Source: Micromonospora tulbaghiae (lineage in GTDB: Bacteria > Actinomycetota > Actinomycetes > Mycobacteriales > Micromonosporaceae). Taken from it: DNA of 64,000 nucleotides. Positions 42,158-51,699 of this stretch are shown here, one piece after another (position 1 is the stretch's first letter; each line of letters opens with the position of its first letter). The notes under the pieces are model-generated. The model was given only the letters and a program-made list of their open reading frames with translations, ran no database searches and had not been told where the DNA came from. A program made the position numbers and the translations under genes. The DNA is taken from NCBI RefSeq assembly GCF_900091605.1, contig NZ_FMCQ01000001.1, positions 509,164 through 573,163 on the forward strand, in the 5' to 3' direction.

Positions 42158-44203
42158 TCAGGCCGTCAGCGGCGCGGGCAGCGGCTCGCGGTGCAGCACG
42201 GCCAGGCGGGAGACCGCCCGGGTCAGCACCACATAGAGGCGGTGCAGCCCGCGAGGCTCGGCGGCCACGATCGCGGCCGGCTCGACGACCACCACGTGGT
42301 CGTACTCCAGGCCCTTGACCAGCGTCGCCGGGACCACTGTGACGCGCGCCGCGGCCTCGACGTCGTCGGCGGTCGCGGTCTCGACGCCCGCGTCGGCGAG
42401 CGCCGCGCGGAGCCGGTCGACCGCGTCGTCGGCGGCGATCACACCGACCGAGCCGTCGTGCGCGAGCGCCGCCCGCACCTCGGCCACCGTCGCGGCCGTC
42501 AGGTCCTCGGCGGTACGCACATCCAGCGCGCCGTCGTTGCGCAGCGACCGGGCCGGGGGTACGTCGACGGCGAGCGCCGGCAGCAGCCGGTTCGCGAACG
42601 CGACCACGGCGGCCGGCACCCGGAAGCCCACGCTCAGCGGCACCACAGCGGCGTCCGGCTTGCCCAGGTGGGCCAGGGACTCCCGCCAGTCGGTGGCGGC
42701 CCAGGGCGCGGTGCCCTGGGCCAGGTCGCCGAGCAGCGTGATCGAGCCGTGCTCGCTGCGCCGGGCGATGGCCCGGCACTGCATCGGGGAGAGGTCCTGC
42801 GCCTCGTCGACCACCACGTGCCCGAAGCCGGCGGGCCGTTCCAGCAGCCCGGCCACCTCGTCGATGAGCACCGCGTCGGCGGCGGTCCACCGGGTCGCCT
42901 TCGCGGTGCGGGCGACCTTGCCGGACCGGAACAGCTCCTGCTCCTCGGGCGTGAGCAGGCCGTCCGCGGCGGCGGCGAGCGCGTCGGCGTCGGTACGCAG
43001 CCGGTGCAGCAGCCCGTCCGGGGTGAGCGCCGGCCAGACCGTGTCGAGCAGGTCGGTGACCGGCTTGATCCGGCTCATCCGGCGCAGCCAGGCGTCGCTC
43101 GGTGACTCCGCCCGGCGGGCCTCGGCCTGGCGTTGCAGCAGCCCCACCACCCGTGCCCGGACCCGCTCCCGGCCGGTCGCGTAGGGCAGCCCCTCCTGAC
43201 GGGTCTCGGTGACCAGCCGGTGCAGCGGGTCGAGCCCGATCCGCCACCGGTACGAGCCGTCCGACACCATGATCGGCTCGGTCGGCGTACCGATGTGGGC
43301 GTCGACGGCCCGGCGCAGCACCTCGGCCATCCGGACGTCGTGCTTGAGCACGGCGGCGGCCGGGTCGTCGACCGCGCGGACCGGCACGCGCGTGACCAGG
43401 TCCTCCACAGTGGCCTGCTCGACCTCGACCTCACCGAGCGCCGGCAGCACCGCCGCGATGTACGACAGGAACGCCCGGTTCGGCCCGACGATCAGCACAC
43501 CCGAGCGGCGCAGCCGTTCCCGGTGCAGATAGAGCAGGTATGCGGCGCGGTGCAGCCCGACCGCCGTCTTGCCGGTGCCCGGCGCGCCCTGTACGCAGAT
43601 CGAGTCGGCAAGATCGGCCCGGACCAGCTCGTCCTGCTCGGGCTGGATGGTGGCCACGATGTCCCGCATCGGGCCGACGCGGGGGCGCTCGATCTCGGCG
43701 GTGAGGATGCGGCTGGCGGTGCCGAGTTCCTCGCCCCGGTCCAGGTGCTCGTCCTCGAAGCTGGTCAGCGTCCCGGCGCTGAACCCGAACCGGCGGCGTA
43801 CGGCGACACCCTGCGGTTCGCGCGCGCTGGCCCGGTAGAACGACCGGGAGACCGGCGCGCGCCAGTCCAGCACCAGGGGCTCGCCCAGCTCGTCGGTGAC
43901 GTGCCGCCGCCCGACGTGGTACTCCCGCCCGGCGTGGTCCGGGTCGCCGCCGCCGAAGTCCAGGCGGCCGAAGAACAGCGGGGTGGTCGGGTCGTCGGCC
44001 AGCTCCTTGACCCGCCGGGCCATGTGCCGGCCGAGCTGCTCGGCGGTGTACGAGTCACCGGCCACCTTGTCGCCGGTGGCGAAGAGCGCCTGGGCGCGTT
44101 CCCGCATCCGGGTCAGCGCGGCGCGGGAGGCGTCGAGGTGGGCACGCTCGGCGGCCAGTTCGGCGTCGAGGCCGGGGGTGGCGTCAAGGTCGGTTGCGGG
44201 CAC
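42158..44203 (-). CDS. helR: HelD-family RNA polymerase recycling ATPase (HelR-like)
   Basis: A 681-residue UvrD/Rep-like superfamily 1 ATPase. The N-terminal coiled coil (about 12-45) would enter the polymerase secondary channel. Walker A is GAPGTGKT at 206-213, motif II VVVDEAQDLSP, motif III LLGDLAQGT, and a late motif VVPATLVKGLEYDHVVV. In actinobacteria HelR frees stalled or rifamycin-bound polymerase and confers tolerance. GTG start with GGAG upstream. No rifamycin-associated element was found in the upstream gap. Confidence 0.87.
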   Translation of the reverse strand: MPATDLDATPGLDAELAAERAHLDASRAALTRMRERAQALFATGDKVAGDSYTAEQLGRHMARRVKELADDPTTPLFFGRLDFGGGDPDHAGREYHVGRRHVTDELGEPLVLDWRAPVSRSFYRASAREPQGVAVRRRFGFSAGTLTSFEDEHLDRGEELGTASRILTAEIERPRVGPMRDIVATIQPEQDELVRADLADSICVQGAPGTGKTAVGLHRAAYLLYLHRERLRRSGVLIVGPNRAFLSYIAAVLPALGEVEVEQATVEDLVTRVPVRAVDDPAAAVLKHDVRMAEVLRRAVDAHIGTPTEPIMVSDGSYRWRIGLDPLHRLVTETRQEGLPYATGRERVRARVVGLLQRQAEARRAESPSDAWLRRMSRIKPVTDLLDTVWPALTPDGLLHRLRTDADALAAAADGLLTPEEQELFRSGKVARTAKATRWTAADAVLIDEVAGLLERPAGFGHVVVDEAQDLSPMQCRAIARRSEHGSITLLGDLAQGTAPWAATDWRESLAHLGKPDAAVVPLSVGFRVPAAVVAFANRLLPALAVDVPPARSLRNDGALDVRTAEDLTAATVAEVRAALAHDGSVGVIAADDAVDRLRAALADAGVETATADDVEAAARVTVVPATLVKGLEYDHVVVVEPAAIVAAEPRGLHRLYVVLTRAVSRLAVLHREPLPAPLTA

Positions 44204-44416
44204 TGTGAACTCCGATGGCTCAACTGAGGCTCGCTCGCGTGTCCGGGGCGGTTGGCCTGCTCCCGGCGCGGGGACGTCCGCTGCGGTGCATGCTCACCGC
44301 GGCCGTCGGGCGGTCCTCCACGCTACGGGAGCACCGGCAGGTCGCGCCAACGAATTTCCTGATGTCGACCGCGGGGGGCGTGTCCGTCGGCCCGGCCCGA
44401 CGGCGATCATTGGGGC

Positions 44417-44998
44417 ATGACCGAGGCGCTTCCCGGCAGGAGCAAGGTGACGATCAGCGATCCGCAGGTGATGCGGGCGCTCGCTCACCCGGCCCGCATG
44501 GCGATCATGGAACATCTCGGCACGCTGGAGGGCGGTGCGACGGCCACCGAGTGCGCCGAGATCGCCGGGCTGTCGCCGAGCGCGACCAGCTATCACCTGC
44601 GCGAGCTGGCGAAGTTCGGGCTGGTCCGGCAGGCGCCCGGCCGGGGTGACGCCCGGGAGCGGGTGTGGCAGGCGGTGAACCCGTCGTATCACGTCGAGGT
44701 GGGGCCGGACGCCGACCCGGAGGCGCGTGCCGCCGAGGCGGCCCTGGTCGAGGCGCACATGGTCCGTGACGCCCAGCGGGTCCGGGAGTGGTTGCGCCGC
44801 GCGGCGGACGAGTCGCCGGAGTGGTACGCGGCGACCTGGTTCAGCGACAGCGTGCTGCTCCTGACCGCCGAGGAGTTGTCCGAGCTGAACCAGGCGGTCC
44901 AGGCGCTGATGGAGCCGTATCGGCGGCGGACCCGGACCGATCCGCCCGCGGGGGCACGGCCGGTGGCGACGCAGTACCGGGCGATGCCTCTCGACTGA
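44417..44998 (+). CDS. ArsR-type winged-helix transcriptional regulator
   Basis: A 193-residue regulator with HTH ATATECAEIAGLSPSATSYH in a winged fold and a longer C-terminal helical region; no metal-binding Cys cluster is seen. It lies 42 bp upstream of an MFS transporter gene whose start codon is surrounded by a long inverted repeat, so it probably controls that gene. Confidence 0.88.
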   Translation: MTEALPGRSKVTISDPQVMRALAHPARMAIMEHLGTLEGGATATECAEIAGLSPSATSYHLRELAKFGLVRQAPGRGDARERVWQAVNPSYHVEVGPDADPEARAAEAALVEAHMVRDAQRVREWLRRAADESPEWYAATWFSDSVLLLTAEELSELNQAVQALMEPYRRRTRTDPPAGARPVATQYRAMPLD

Positions 44999-45011
44999 CA
45001 GGGGTTGCGTA

Positions 45012-45059
45012 CGACAGTTGTGAAGGATTACTTTCGAAGTATGTCTTTCACAACTGTCG
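45012..45059 (+). promoter_or_regulatory. 13-bp inverted repeat around the MFS start codon
   Basis: CGACAGTTGTGAA (45012-45024) is the exact complement of 45047-45059, with a 22-nt spacer containing the ATG at 45041 and a smaller TTCGAA palindrome. It can act as a dyad operator for the ArsR-type protein, or as an mRNA hairpin holding the start codon in its loop. Confidence 0.65.
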
Positions 45060-46294
45060 AGTCGCGCTGGCCTGACGTCTGGTTCGCGGCCACCGCGCGC
45101 GGCATCTCCAGTTGCGGGAACTTCCTGGTCACCAGCGCCCTCACGCTCGCGCTCCAGTCCGCCGGAGCCGGTGGGCTCGCCGTCTCCGGGCTGCTGCTCG
45201 CCGCGACGCTGCCGCTGGTCGCGCTCGCCCCGCTGACCGGCCGCCTCGCCGACCGGGTGGACAGCCGGGTGCTGCTGATCGCCACCGGCATCGGCCAGGT
45301 CGCGACATGTCTGGCGCTCGCCTACGCCCGGGACCCGGTCCTGGTGATCGCGCTCGTGGCGCTGCTGGCCACCGGCCTCGCGGTCTCCCAGCCGGCGATC
45401 TCCGCGCTGGTGCCGGCCATGGTGCGGCCCGAGGACCTGCCCCGGGCCGGCGCGCTCAGCCAGACCGCCGGCACGCTCGGCGCGCTCGCCGGACCGGCGC
45501 TGGCCGGGCTGCTCGTCGGCCAGTTCGGCACCCGGGTGCCGCTGCTCCTCGGCGCGATCAGCTATCTCTCGCTGGTCGCGGCCGGGCTGCTCGTCCGTAC
45601 CCGCAGGGGAGGCCGCCGGGCGACGGCCGGCGTCACCACGGCGGTCGCGCCACCGTGGCGGCTGCGCCGCGACCCGCTGCTGACGGTGATGGTCGGCAGC
45701 GTGGCAGCGGTGATCGGCGCGGTCGGCGCGGTGAACGTGATCGAGGTCTTCTTCATCCGGGAGACACTCGGCAGCAGCGCCACCGTGTACGGCCTGGTCA
45801 CCGGCTCCTGGACGCTCGGCATCGTGCTCGGCGCGTGGCTGTTCGCCCGGGTCGCCCGCCGGCTCGCCGACGACGGCGCGCTGCTCGGCGCCGGGCTGGT
45901 GCTGCTCGGCGGCTGCGGTCTGGCGGTGCTCGTCTCGGCGGCGGTGCCCTCGGCGTGGCTGCTCGTGCCGATCTGGCTGCTGGGCGGTGTGGGCAACGGC
46001 GGCGACAACGTCTTCAACAACCTGCTGCTGGCCCGGCGGGTGCCGGAGGCGGCCCGTGGCCGGGCGTTCGCGTTCTTCGGGGCGGCCGCCCAGGGCGCCG
46101 CGATGGGCGGCTACCTGGTCGGTGGCCTGCTCCTGGAGGTGGCCGGCCCGCGCGTGCTCGTCGCCGGATGCGGCGTGGCCGGACTGCTCGTGGTCGTGGC
46201 GCTGGCCTGGCCGGTGCGTCGCGCGGTACGCGCCGAGCGGGCCGCCGTCGCCCGCGCGGCCACGCCCGGCGCCGTCGCCGTGGCAGGCGGTTAG
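45041..46294 (+). CDS. MFS transporter
   Basis: A 417-residue permease with about twelve membrane segments. The loop 2-3 motif GRLADRVDSR is the MFS signature; GGVGNGGDNVFNNLLLARRVPEAARGRAFA is a conserved MFS-type stretch of exporters (shown in parts: GGVGNGGDN, RGRAFA). I chose ATG 45041; an in-frame TTG lies at 45005. Probably a drug efflux pump under the ArsR-type regulator. Confidence 0.88.
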   Translation: MSFTTVESRWPDVWFAATARGISSCGNFLVTSALTLALQSAGAGGLAVSGLLLAATLPLVALAPLTGRLADRVDSRVLLIATGIGQVATCLALAYARDPVLVIALVALLATGLAVSQPAISALVPAMVRPEDLPRAGALSQTAGTLGALAGPALAGLLVGQFGTRVPLLLGAISYLSLVAAGLLVRTRRGGRRATAGVTTAVAPPWRLRRDPLLTVMVGSVAAVIGAVGAVNVIEVFFIRETLGSSATVYGLVTGSWTLGIVLGAWLFARVARRLADDGALLGAGLVLLGGCGLAVLVSAAVPSAWLLVPIWLLGGVGNGGDNVFNNLLLARRVPEAARGRAFAFFGAAAQGAAMGGYLVGGLLLEVAGPRVLVAGCGVAGLLVVVALAWPVRRAVRAERAAVARAATPGAVAVAGG

Positions 46295-46313
46295 GCGCCG
46301 CCGGGGTGCGTAG

Positions 46314-47225
<912 letters not shown>

Positions 47226-47239
47226 GCGCGGCGCGCGGC

Positions 47240-48175
47240 TCAGGGCGCCGGGCGCAGCAGCGCCTTGGTGATCCGTTCGCAGGCGTCCATGCCGTACTCC
47301 CAGCCGCCCTCGACGCCGAACGGGGTGCGCAGCATCACGCCCATCGTCCAGGTGTCGCCGATGGCCAGGCAGTTGACGTGGTACTCCTCTTCCTTGTCCC
47401 GGTCGATCCACCCGTTCTTGATGGCGATCTTCTTCTGCTGGGCCGCCGGGAACGCCTTGCGGATGCCGAAGTCGCCGGGAGCGCGGACCTGGCGCATCTC
47501 GCTGAGCAGCCACTTGGTCCATTTCGGCCCGGCCGCGCGGCCGTCGTCGATGCAGAGACCGAGGCGGGCGGTGTCCCGAGGGGACAGCTCGGTGCGGCTC
47601 CAGCCGCCGTCGGAGGCGACCTCGCTGTCGGTCAGCTTGCAGATCGAGATCAGTCGCTCGATCGAGTCCGAGCCGCCGACGCTCTCGTAGAACTCCTGCG
47701 CCCGGGTGTTGTCGCTGTCCCGGATGATCTTCGTGGCGTCGGCCAGCTTCGCGTCGCTCGGCGTCCTGCCGTCCTCGGCGCTCAGGCGCAGGTAGTCGGC
47801 CACCACCCAGGACTTGATCAGGGACGCCGTCGTGCTCGTCTCGCCCATGTTCGACGAGCCGATGATCTTCCCGGTGCGCTTGTCCAGCACGGACCAGGCG
47901 TACCAGCCCTTGATCTTGAGGCTGTCCAGGTTCTTCGCCTGGAACGGCAGCGGTTCGAGCGACCGCGAGGGGGCGACGCGCGGCGCGTTGCGGTCGACGG
48001 ATTGCTGCGCCGACCGCTCGCTCGTCGGCTCGGGGTGAGAGTTCGCGGTGGCCTCCAGCGGTGAGCCGGGGATCACGCGCAGGGAGAGGCCGAGCAGGCC
48101 GACGAGGACCGCAGCCAGGGCGCTGAACGCGAGCGGGCGCCGATAGCTGCCGGGCCGACGCCGGGCACCGGCCAT
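47240..48175 (-). CDS. Exported class A beta-lactamase-fold serine hydrolase (SxxK family)
   Basis: A 311-residue protein with one N-terminal membrane or signal segment (about 15-33). The three active-site elements of penicillin-recognising enzymes are visible: SxxK (S118-K121, SLIK), SDN (154-156) and KNG (253-255) in place of KTG. It lacks an obvious omega-loop Glu, so it may be a peptidase-like or non-hydrolytic member. The ATG overlaps the stop of an upstream paralogue (TGATG). Confidence 0.8.
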   Translation of the reverse strand: MAGARRRPGSYRRPLAFSALAAVLVGLLGLSLRVIPGSPLEATANSHPEPTSERSAQQSVDRNAPRVAPSRSLEPLPFQAKNLDSLKIKGWYAWSVLDKRTGKIIGSSNMGETSTTASLIKSWVVADYLRLSAEDGRTPSDAKLADATKIIRDSDNTRAQEFYESVGGSDSIERLISICKLTDSEVASDGGWSRTELSPRDTARLGLCIDDGRAAGPKWTKWLLSEMRQVRAPGDFGIRKAFPAAQQKKIAIKNGWIDRDKEEEYHVNCLAIGDTWTMGVMLRTPFGVEGGWEYGMDACERITKALLRPAP

Positions 48176-49155
48176 CAGAGCTTCCCGACCGGTTGCTGCG
48201 GCACCTTGAGCGCGGCGCCGGGCTGCGGCGTCACGAGCTGGGTGGCGACGGCGGCGCACATCTTCGCACCGTACGGCAGACCGGAGCGGCCCGGGTACCG
48301 CATCATCACGGCGAGACTCCACTTGTCGGTGAACGCCAGGCAGCTGACGTGCCAGTTGCCGTCGTAGGCGAGCTGCGTCCAGCCGTTCTTCATGTGCACC
48401 GGCCCCTGCGACTTGATCGTCGCCGGCAGGCCGTCGATGATGCCCCACCGACCGCCGCCGGACCGCTCGCCCTGCTTGCTGACGCTGCCGGCGACCTTGG
48501 TCATCTCGCTGAGCAGCCACTCGGTCCACTTGGGGCCGGCGGCGCGGCCGTCGGCGATGCAGTCGCCGAGGCGGGCCGCGTCCCGGGGGGACATCTCGGT
48601 GAAGCTCCACCAGCCCTTGTAGTCGGGCACGTCGCCGGGCCTGGTGTCGGTCAGGCCGCAGATCCGGATCGCCCGCGCGATGACCGGGTCCGGCTTGCCG
48701 CCCGGCTGGGGCCTGTAGGAGCCGCCCGCCGCCCGGTAGACCGCGTTGGCGCCGTCGTCGTCGCTGTCCCGGATCGCGAGGATCGCCGCCTTCTTGAGCC
48801 CGGCACTCGGCTGCTTGTCGCCGAGCTGGCGAAGGTAGTCCGCGACGATCCAGGCCTTGAGCATCGACTCGGTGGAGCTGGTCTGGTTCATGTTCTTCGC
48901 GCCGGTGACCGTGCCGGTCTCGCGGTCCATCAGGGCCCAGGAGAGGAACTCACCCTTGAAGTTCACCGACACCGGGGCGTCGGCGAGCGTCGGGGGCGCC
49001 GGCGCGGTCGGTGCCGGCGCCGGGACCTGCTCGCCGCCGCCGAGGCCGCCCGCGCCGTCTCCGCCGGAGAGCTTCGCGTACGCGGCCGGCACCAGCATGA
49101 CGCCACCGATGATGATCGCCACGATGGCGACCGCCATGGTCACGCGAGGTCGCAT
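48175..49155 (-). CDS. Paralogous exported SxxK serine hydrolase
   Basis: A 326-residue paralogue of the downstream gene: signal or anchor segment about 5-27, Pro-rich linker 40-60, SxxK at 97-100 (SMLK), SDD at 131-133 instead of SDN, and KNG in HMKNGW. Shared blocks include AAGPKWTEWLLSEM and SPRDAARLG. I chose ATG 49155, the start that puts the signal segment at the N-terminus. The changed second motif suggests altered or lost activity. It heads the pair. Confidence 0.78.
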   Translation of the reverse strand: MRPRVTMAVAIVAIIIGGVMLVPAAYAKLSGGDGAGGLGGGEQVPAPAPTAPAPPTLADAPVSVNFKGEFLSWALMDRETGTVTGAKNMNQTSSTESMLKAWIVADYLRQLGDKQPSAGLKKAAILAIRDSDDDGANAVYRAAGGSYRPQPGGKPDPVIARAIRICGLTDTRPGDVPDYKGWWSFTEMSPRDAARLGDCIADGRAAGPKWTEWLLSEMTKVAGSVSKQGERSGGGRWGIIDGLPATIKSQGPVHMKNGWTQLAYDGNWHVSCLAFTDKWSLAVMMRYPGRSGLPYGAKMCAAVATQLVTPQPGAALKVPQQPVGKL

Positions 49156-49281
49156 GAGTGGTGAGCTCCAGATGTCTGGCCGGGGGGACCGGCACTTCCG
49201 CATGGGTTCGGCCCGGTCGCCACTAGGCCGGGGGACGATGGCCTGAACGGTGACGATCATGAAGCCGAACGGTTTGCCGGT

Positions 49282-49297
49282 CGGAAGTCTACTTCCG
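49282..49297. promoter_or_regulatory. Palindrome upstream of the SxxK pair
   Basis: CGGAAGT-CT-ACTTCCG, perfect 7-bp arms. It lies 127 bp upstream of the 49155 start in a 359-bp intergenic region that is otherwise without genes. Possible operator. Confidence 0.4.
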
Positions 49298-49468
49298 GAC
49301 AGCCTTGATGCCAGGTCTCGACACCCGTGACTTTGCCGGGTGGGCGGGATATTGAGCCGCTTTGCGGTCCTTGGGGGATTTCTTCTTTTCCAAGTGATCG
49401 ACATCACAGCTACCAGGGCCGATGTCGGCACGCGTATGCCCGGTGACGCGCGGTGGCCCTCGAAACCT

Positions 49469-49506
49469 GTTACACCCTCTGGTGTCATTCGTGGCGAGCT
49501 GTAACA
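49469..49506 (+). promoter_or_regulatory. Inverted repeats in the paa promoter region
   Basis: TGTTACA (49469-49475) and TGTAACA (49500-49506) are mutually inverted, and ACACC-CTCT-GGTGT (49472-49485) lies inside. The second arm resembles a -10 placed so that a leaderless transcript could start at the paaA ATG (49515), which lacks a ribosome site. Candidate control region for the paa operon. Confidence 0.45.
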
Positions 49507-49514
49507 CTGGCTGC

Positions 49515-50582
49515 ATGTATGGCAACGACTTCGCCCCGCCGGAGGACGCTCCGGGCGGCGGCCTGCTCGGCGAGGTGGAGGCGGCGGAGGCCGCGCTGCG
49601 CGAGGCGGCGGCGCGGGCCCGGCGTGGCGGCGCGGCCCCGGACGAGGACGTCGAGGCGTACTTCGCCGACGTCATCAACGCGGACCAGAAGATCGAGCCC
49701 CGCGACTGGATGCCCGAGGCGTACCGCAGGACGCTGATCCGGCAGATCGCCCAGCACGCCCACTCCGAGATCATCGGCATGCAGCCGGAGGGCAACTGGA
49801 TCAGCCGGGCGCCCTCGCTCAAGCGCAAGGCGATCCTGCTGGCCAAGGTGCAGGACGAGGCCGGTCACGGCCTCTACCTCTACGCGGCCGCCGAGACGCT
49901 CGGCATCAGCCGCGACGAGTTGGTGGAGCTGCTGCTCGACGGGCGGCAGAAGTACAGCTCGATCTTCAACTACCCGACCCTGACCTGGGCCGACGTGGGT
50001 GCGATCGGCTGGCTGGTGGACGGCGCGGCGATCGTCAACCAGGTGCCGCTGTGCCGCTGCTCGTACGGGCCGTACGCCCGGGCGATGATCCGGGTCTGCA
50101 AGGAGGAGTCGTTCCACCAGCGCCAGGGCTACGAGATCCTGCACACGCTGGCGCACGGCACCCCGGCGCAGAAGGCGATGGCGCAGGACTCGGTGGACCG
50201 CTGGTGGTACCCGTCACTGGCCATGTTCGGCCCGCCGGACGGCGACTCGACGCACAGCGCCCAGTCCATGGCCTGGAAGATCAAGCGTTTCTCCAACGAC
50301 GAGCTGCGCCAGCGCTTCGTCGACATGTGCGTCGGCCAGGCGGAGGTGCTCGGCCTCACCCTGCCCGACCCGGACCTGCGCTGGAACGACGAGCGGCAGG
50401 CGTACGACTACACCCAGCCCGACTACGCCGAGCTGATGCGGGTGATCAAGGGTGACGGGCCGTGCAACCGGGAGCGCATGGCGCACCGGCGCAAGGCGCA
50501 CGCCGACGGCGCGTGGGTACGGGAGGCCGCCGCGGCGTACGCCGCGAAGCGGGCGGAGCGAAAGGAACCGGTGGCGGCATGA
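49515..50582 (+). CDS. paaA: 1,2-phenylacetyl-CoA epoxidase, catalytic subunit PaaA
   Basis: A 355-residue diiron protein; carboxylate and His ligands are in [10 protein letters not shown] (E85), QDEAGHGLY (E115, H118) and [12 protein letters not shown]. It inserts oxygen into the phenylacetyl-CoA ring. Heads paaABCDE. No PaaK, PaaG/Z/J or regulator is adjacent, so the rest of the pathway must be elsewhere. The final ATGA overlaps the first repeat of the tandem 57-bp element. Confidence 0.95.
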   Translation: MYGNDFAPPEDAPGGGLLGEVEAAEAALREAAARARRGGAAPDEDVEAYFADVINADQKIEPRDWMPEAYRRTLIRQIAQHAHSEIIGMQPEGNWISRAPSLKRKAILLAKVQDEAGHGLYLYAAAETLGISRDELVELLLDGRQKYSSIFNYPTLTWADVGAIGWLVDGAAIVNQVPLCRCSYGPYARAMIRVCKEESFHQRQGYEILHTLAHGTPAQKAMAQDSVDRWWYPSLAMFGPPDGDSTHSAQSMAWKIKRFSNDELRQRFVDMCVGQAEVLGLTLPDPDLRWNDERQAYDYTQPDYAELMRVIKGDGPCNRERMAHRRKAHADGAWVREAAAAYAAKRAERKEPVAA

Positions 50583-50692
50583 GCGAACGCACCGAGCGGA
50601 GCGAGGGCCGTGAGGGCATGCCCAGTCGGCACGGCATGAGCGAACGCACCGAGCGGAGCGAGGGCCGTGAGGGCATGCCCGGTCGGCTCGGC
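50579..50692 (+). repeat. 57-bp tandem repeat at the paaA-paaB junction
   Basis: Two 57-bp units (50579-50635 and 50636-50692) differ at two bases. Each starts ATGAGCGAACGCACCGAGCG and is open in the paaB frame, encoding [15 protein letters not shown] plus SRHG or GRLG. The first ATG overlaps the paaA stop. The unit resembles the 51-bp junction repeat (shared GAGCGGAGC core). Confidence 0.9.
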
Positions 50693-50980
50693 ATGAGCAG
50701 CTCGTCCTCTCCCCTGTGGGAGGTCTTCGTGCGGGCCCGCCGTGGCCTGTCGCACACCCACGTCGGCAGCCTGCACGCCCCCGACGCCGAGCTGGCCCTG
50801 CGCAACGCCCGGGATCTCTACACCCGCCGCCAGGAGGGCGTCTCCATCTGGGTGGTGCCGGCGAGCGCGATCACCGCGTCCAGCCCGGACGAGAAGGACG
50901 CGTTCTTCGACCCGGCCGCCGACAAGGTCTACCGCCACCCGACGTTCTACGAGGTCCCCGAAGGGGCGGCCCACCTATGA
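50693..50980 (+). CDS. paaB: 1,2-phenylacetyl-CoA epoxidase subunit PaaB
   Basis: A 95-residue subunit (LWEVFVRARRGLSHTHVGSL) that bridges PaaA-PaaC dimers. I chose ATG 50693 because the length then matches the family. In-frame ATGs at 50579 and 50636, one per repeat unit, could add 38 or 19 residues. Overlaps paaC by 4 bases. Confidence 0.93.
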   Translation: MSSSSSPLWEVFVRARRGLSHTHVGSLHAPDAELALRNARDLYTRRQEGVSIWVVPASAITASSPDEKDAFFDPAADKVYRHPTFYEVPEGAAHL

Positions 50981-51699
50981 GCCGGTTCGACTTCACGCTG
51001 GCCGTCGGCGACGACGCGCTGATCGCGGCGCAGCGCCTCGGTGAGTGGACCTCCCGCGCGCCGGAGATGGAGGAGGACATCGCGCTCGCGAACATCGCCC
51101 TCGACCAGCTCGGCGCGGCGCGGCTGCTGCTCACGTACGCGGGCGAACTGGAGGGCGCGGGCCGCGACGAGGACGACCTGGCCTACCTGCGCGACGACCG
51201 CGAGTTCCGCAACTGCCTGCTGGTCGAGCTGCCCAACGGCGACTTCGGCGTGACCATGGCGAAGCTGTTCTTCCTGGCCGCCTACCAGGTGCCGCTCTAC
51301 TCGGCGCTGGCCGGCTGCGCGGACGAACGGCTCGCGGCGGTCGGGGCGAAGGCGCGCAAGGAGTCGGCGTACCACCTGGACCACGCCGCGCTGTGGGTGA
51401 AGCGGCTCGGCGACGGCACCGAGGAGTCGCACCGGCGCATGCAGGACGCCGTCGACCAGGTGTGGCCGTACGTCCACGAGCTGTTCGCCCCGGACCCGGC
51501 GGCGCCGGTCGACCCGTCCACCCTTCGGGCCGACTTCGACGCCACCGTGTCCGCCGTGCTGGACGAGGCCACGCTGACCCGGCCGGAGACCGGCTGGGCG
51601 CCCGGCGGCGGCCGGGACGGCCTGCACACCGAGCACCTCTCGTACCTGCTCGCCGAGATGCAGGTGCTGCACCGCGCCCACCCCGGAGCGAGCTGGTGA
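50977..51699 (+). CDS. paaC: 1,2-phenylacetyl-CoA epoxidase subunit PaaC
   Basis: A 240-residue ferritin-like structural subunit (NIALDQLGAARLLL, KESAYHLDHAALWVKRLGDG) that pairs with PaaA. ATG overlaps the paaB stop. The TGA stop is the first codon of junction repeat copy 2. Confidence 0.94.
   Translation: MSRFDFTLAVGDDALIAAQRLGEWTSRAPEMEEDIALANIALDQLGAARLLLTYAGELEGAGRDEDDLAYLRDDREFRNCLLVELPNGDFGVTMAKLFFLAAYQVPLYSALAGCADERLAAVGAKARKESAYHLDHAALWVKRLGDGTEESHRRMQDAVDQVWPYVHELFAPDPAAPVDPSTLRADFDATVSAVLDEATLTRPETGWAPGGGRDGLHTEHLSYLLAEMQVLHRAHPGASW

Noticed and set aside
44204..44416. Search for a rifamycin-associated element upstream of helR
   Set aside because: No inverted repeat of the expected form was found by eye in this gap.
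49156..49514. An extra gene in the 359-bp gap between the SxxK pair and paaA
   Set aside because: The open frames there are N-terminal extensions of neighbours or antisense shadows without ribosome sites.
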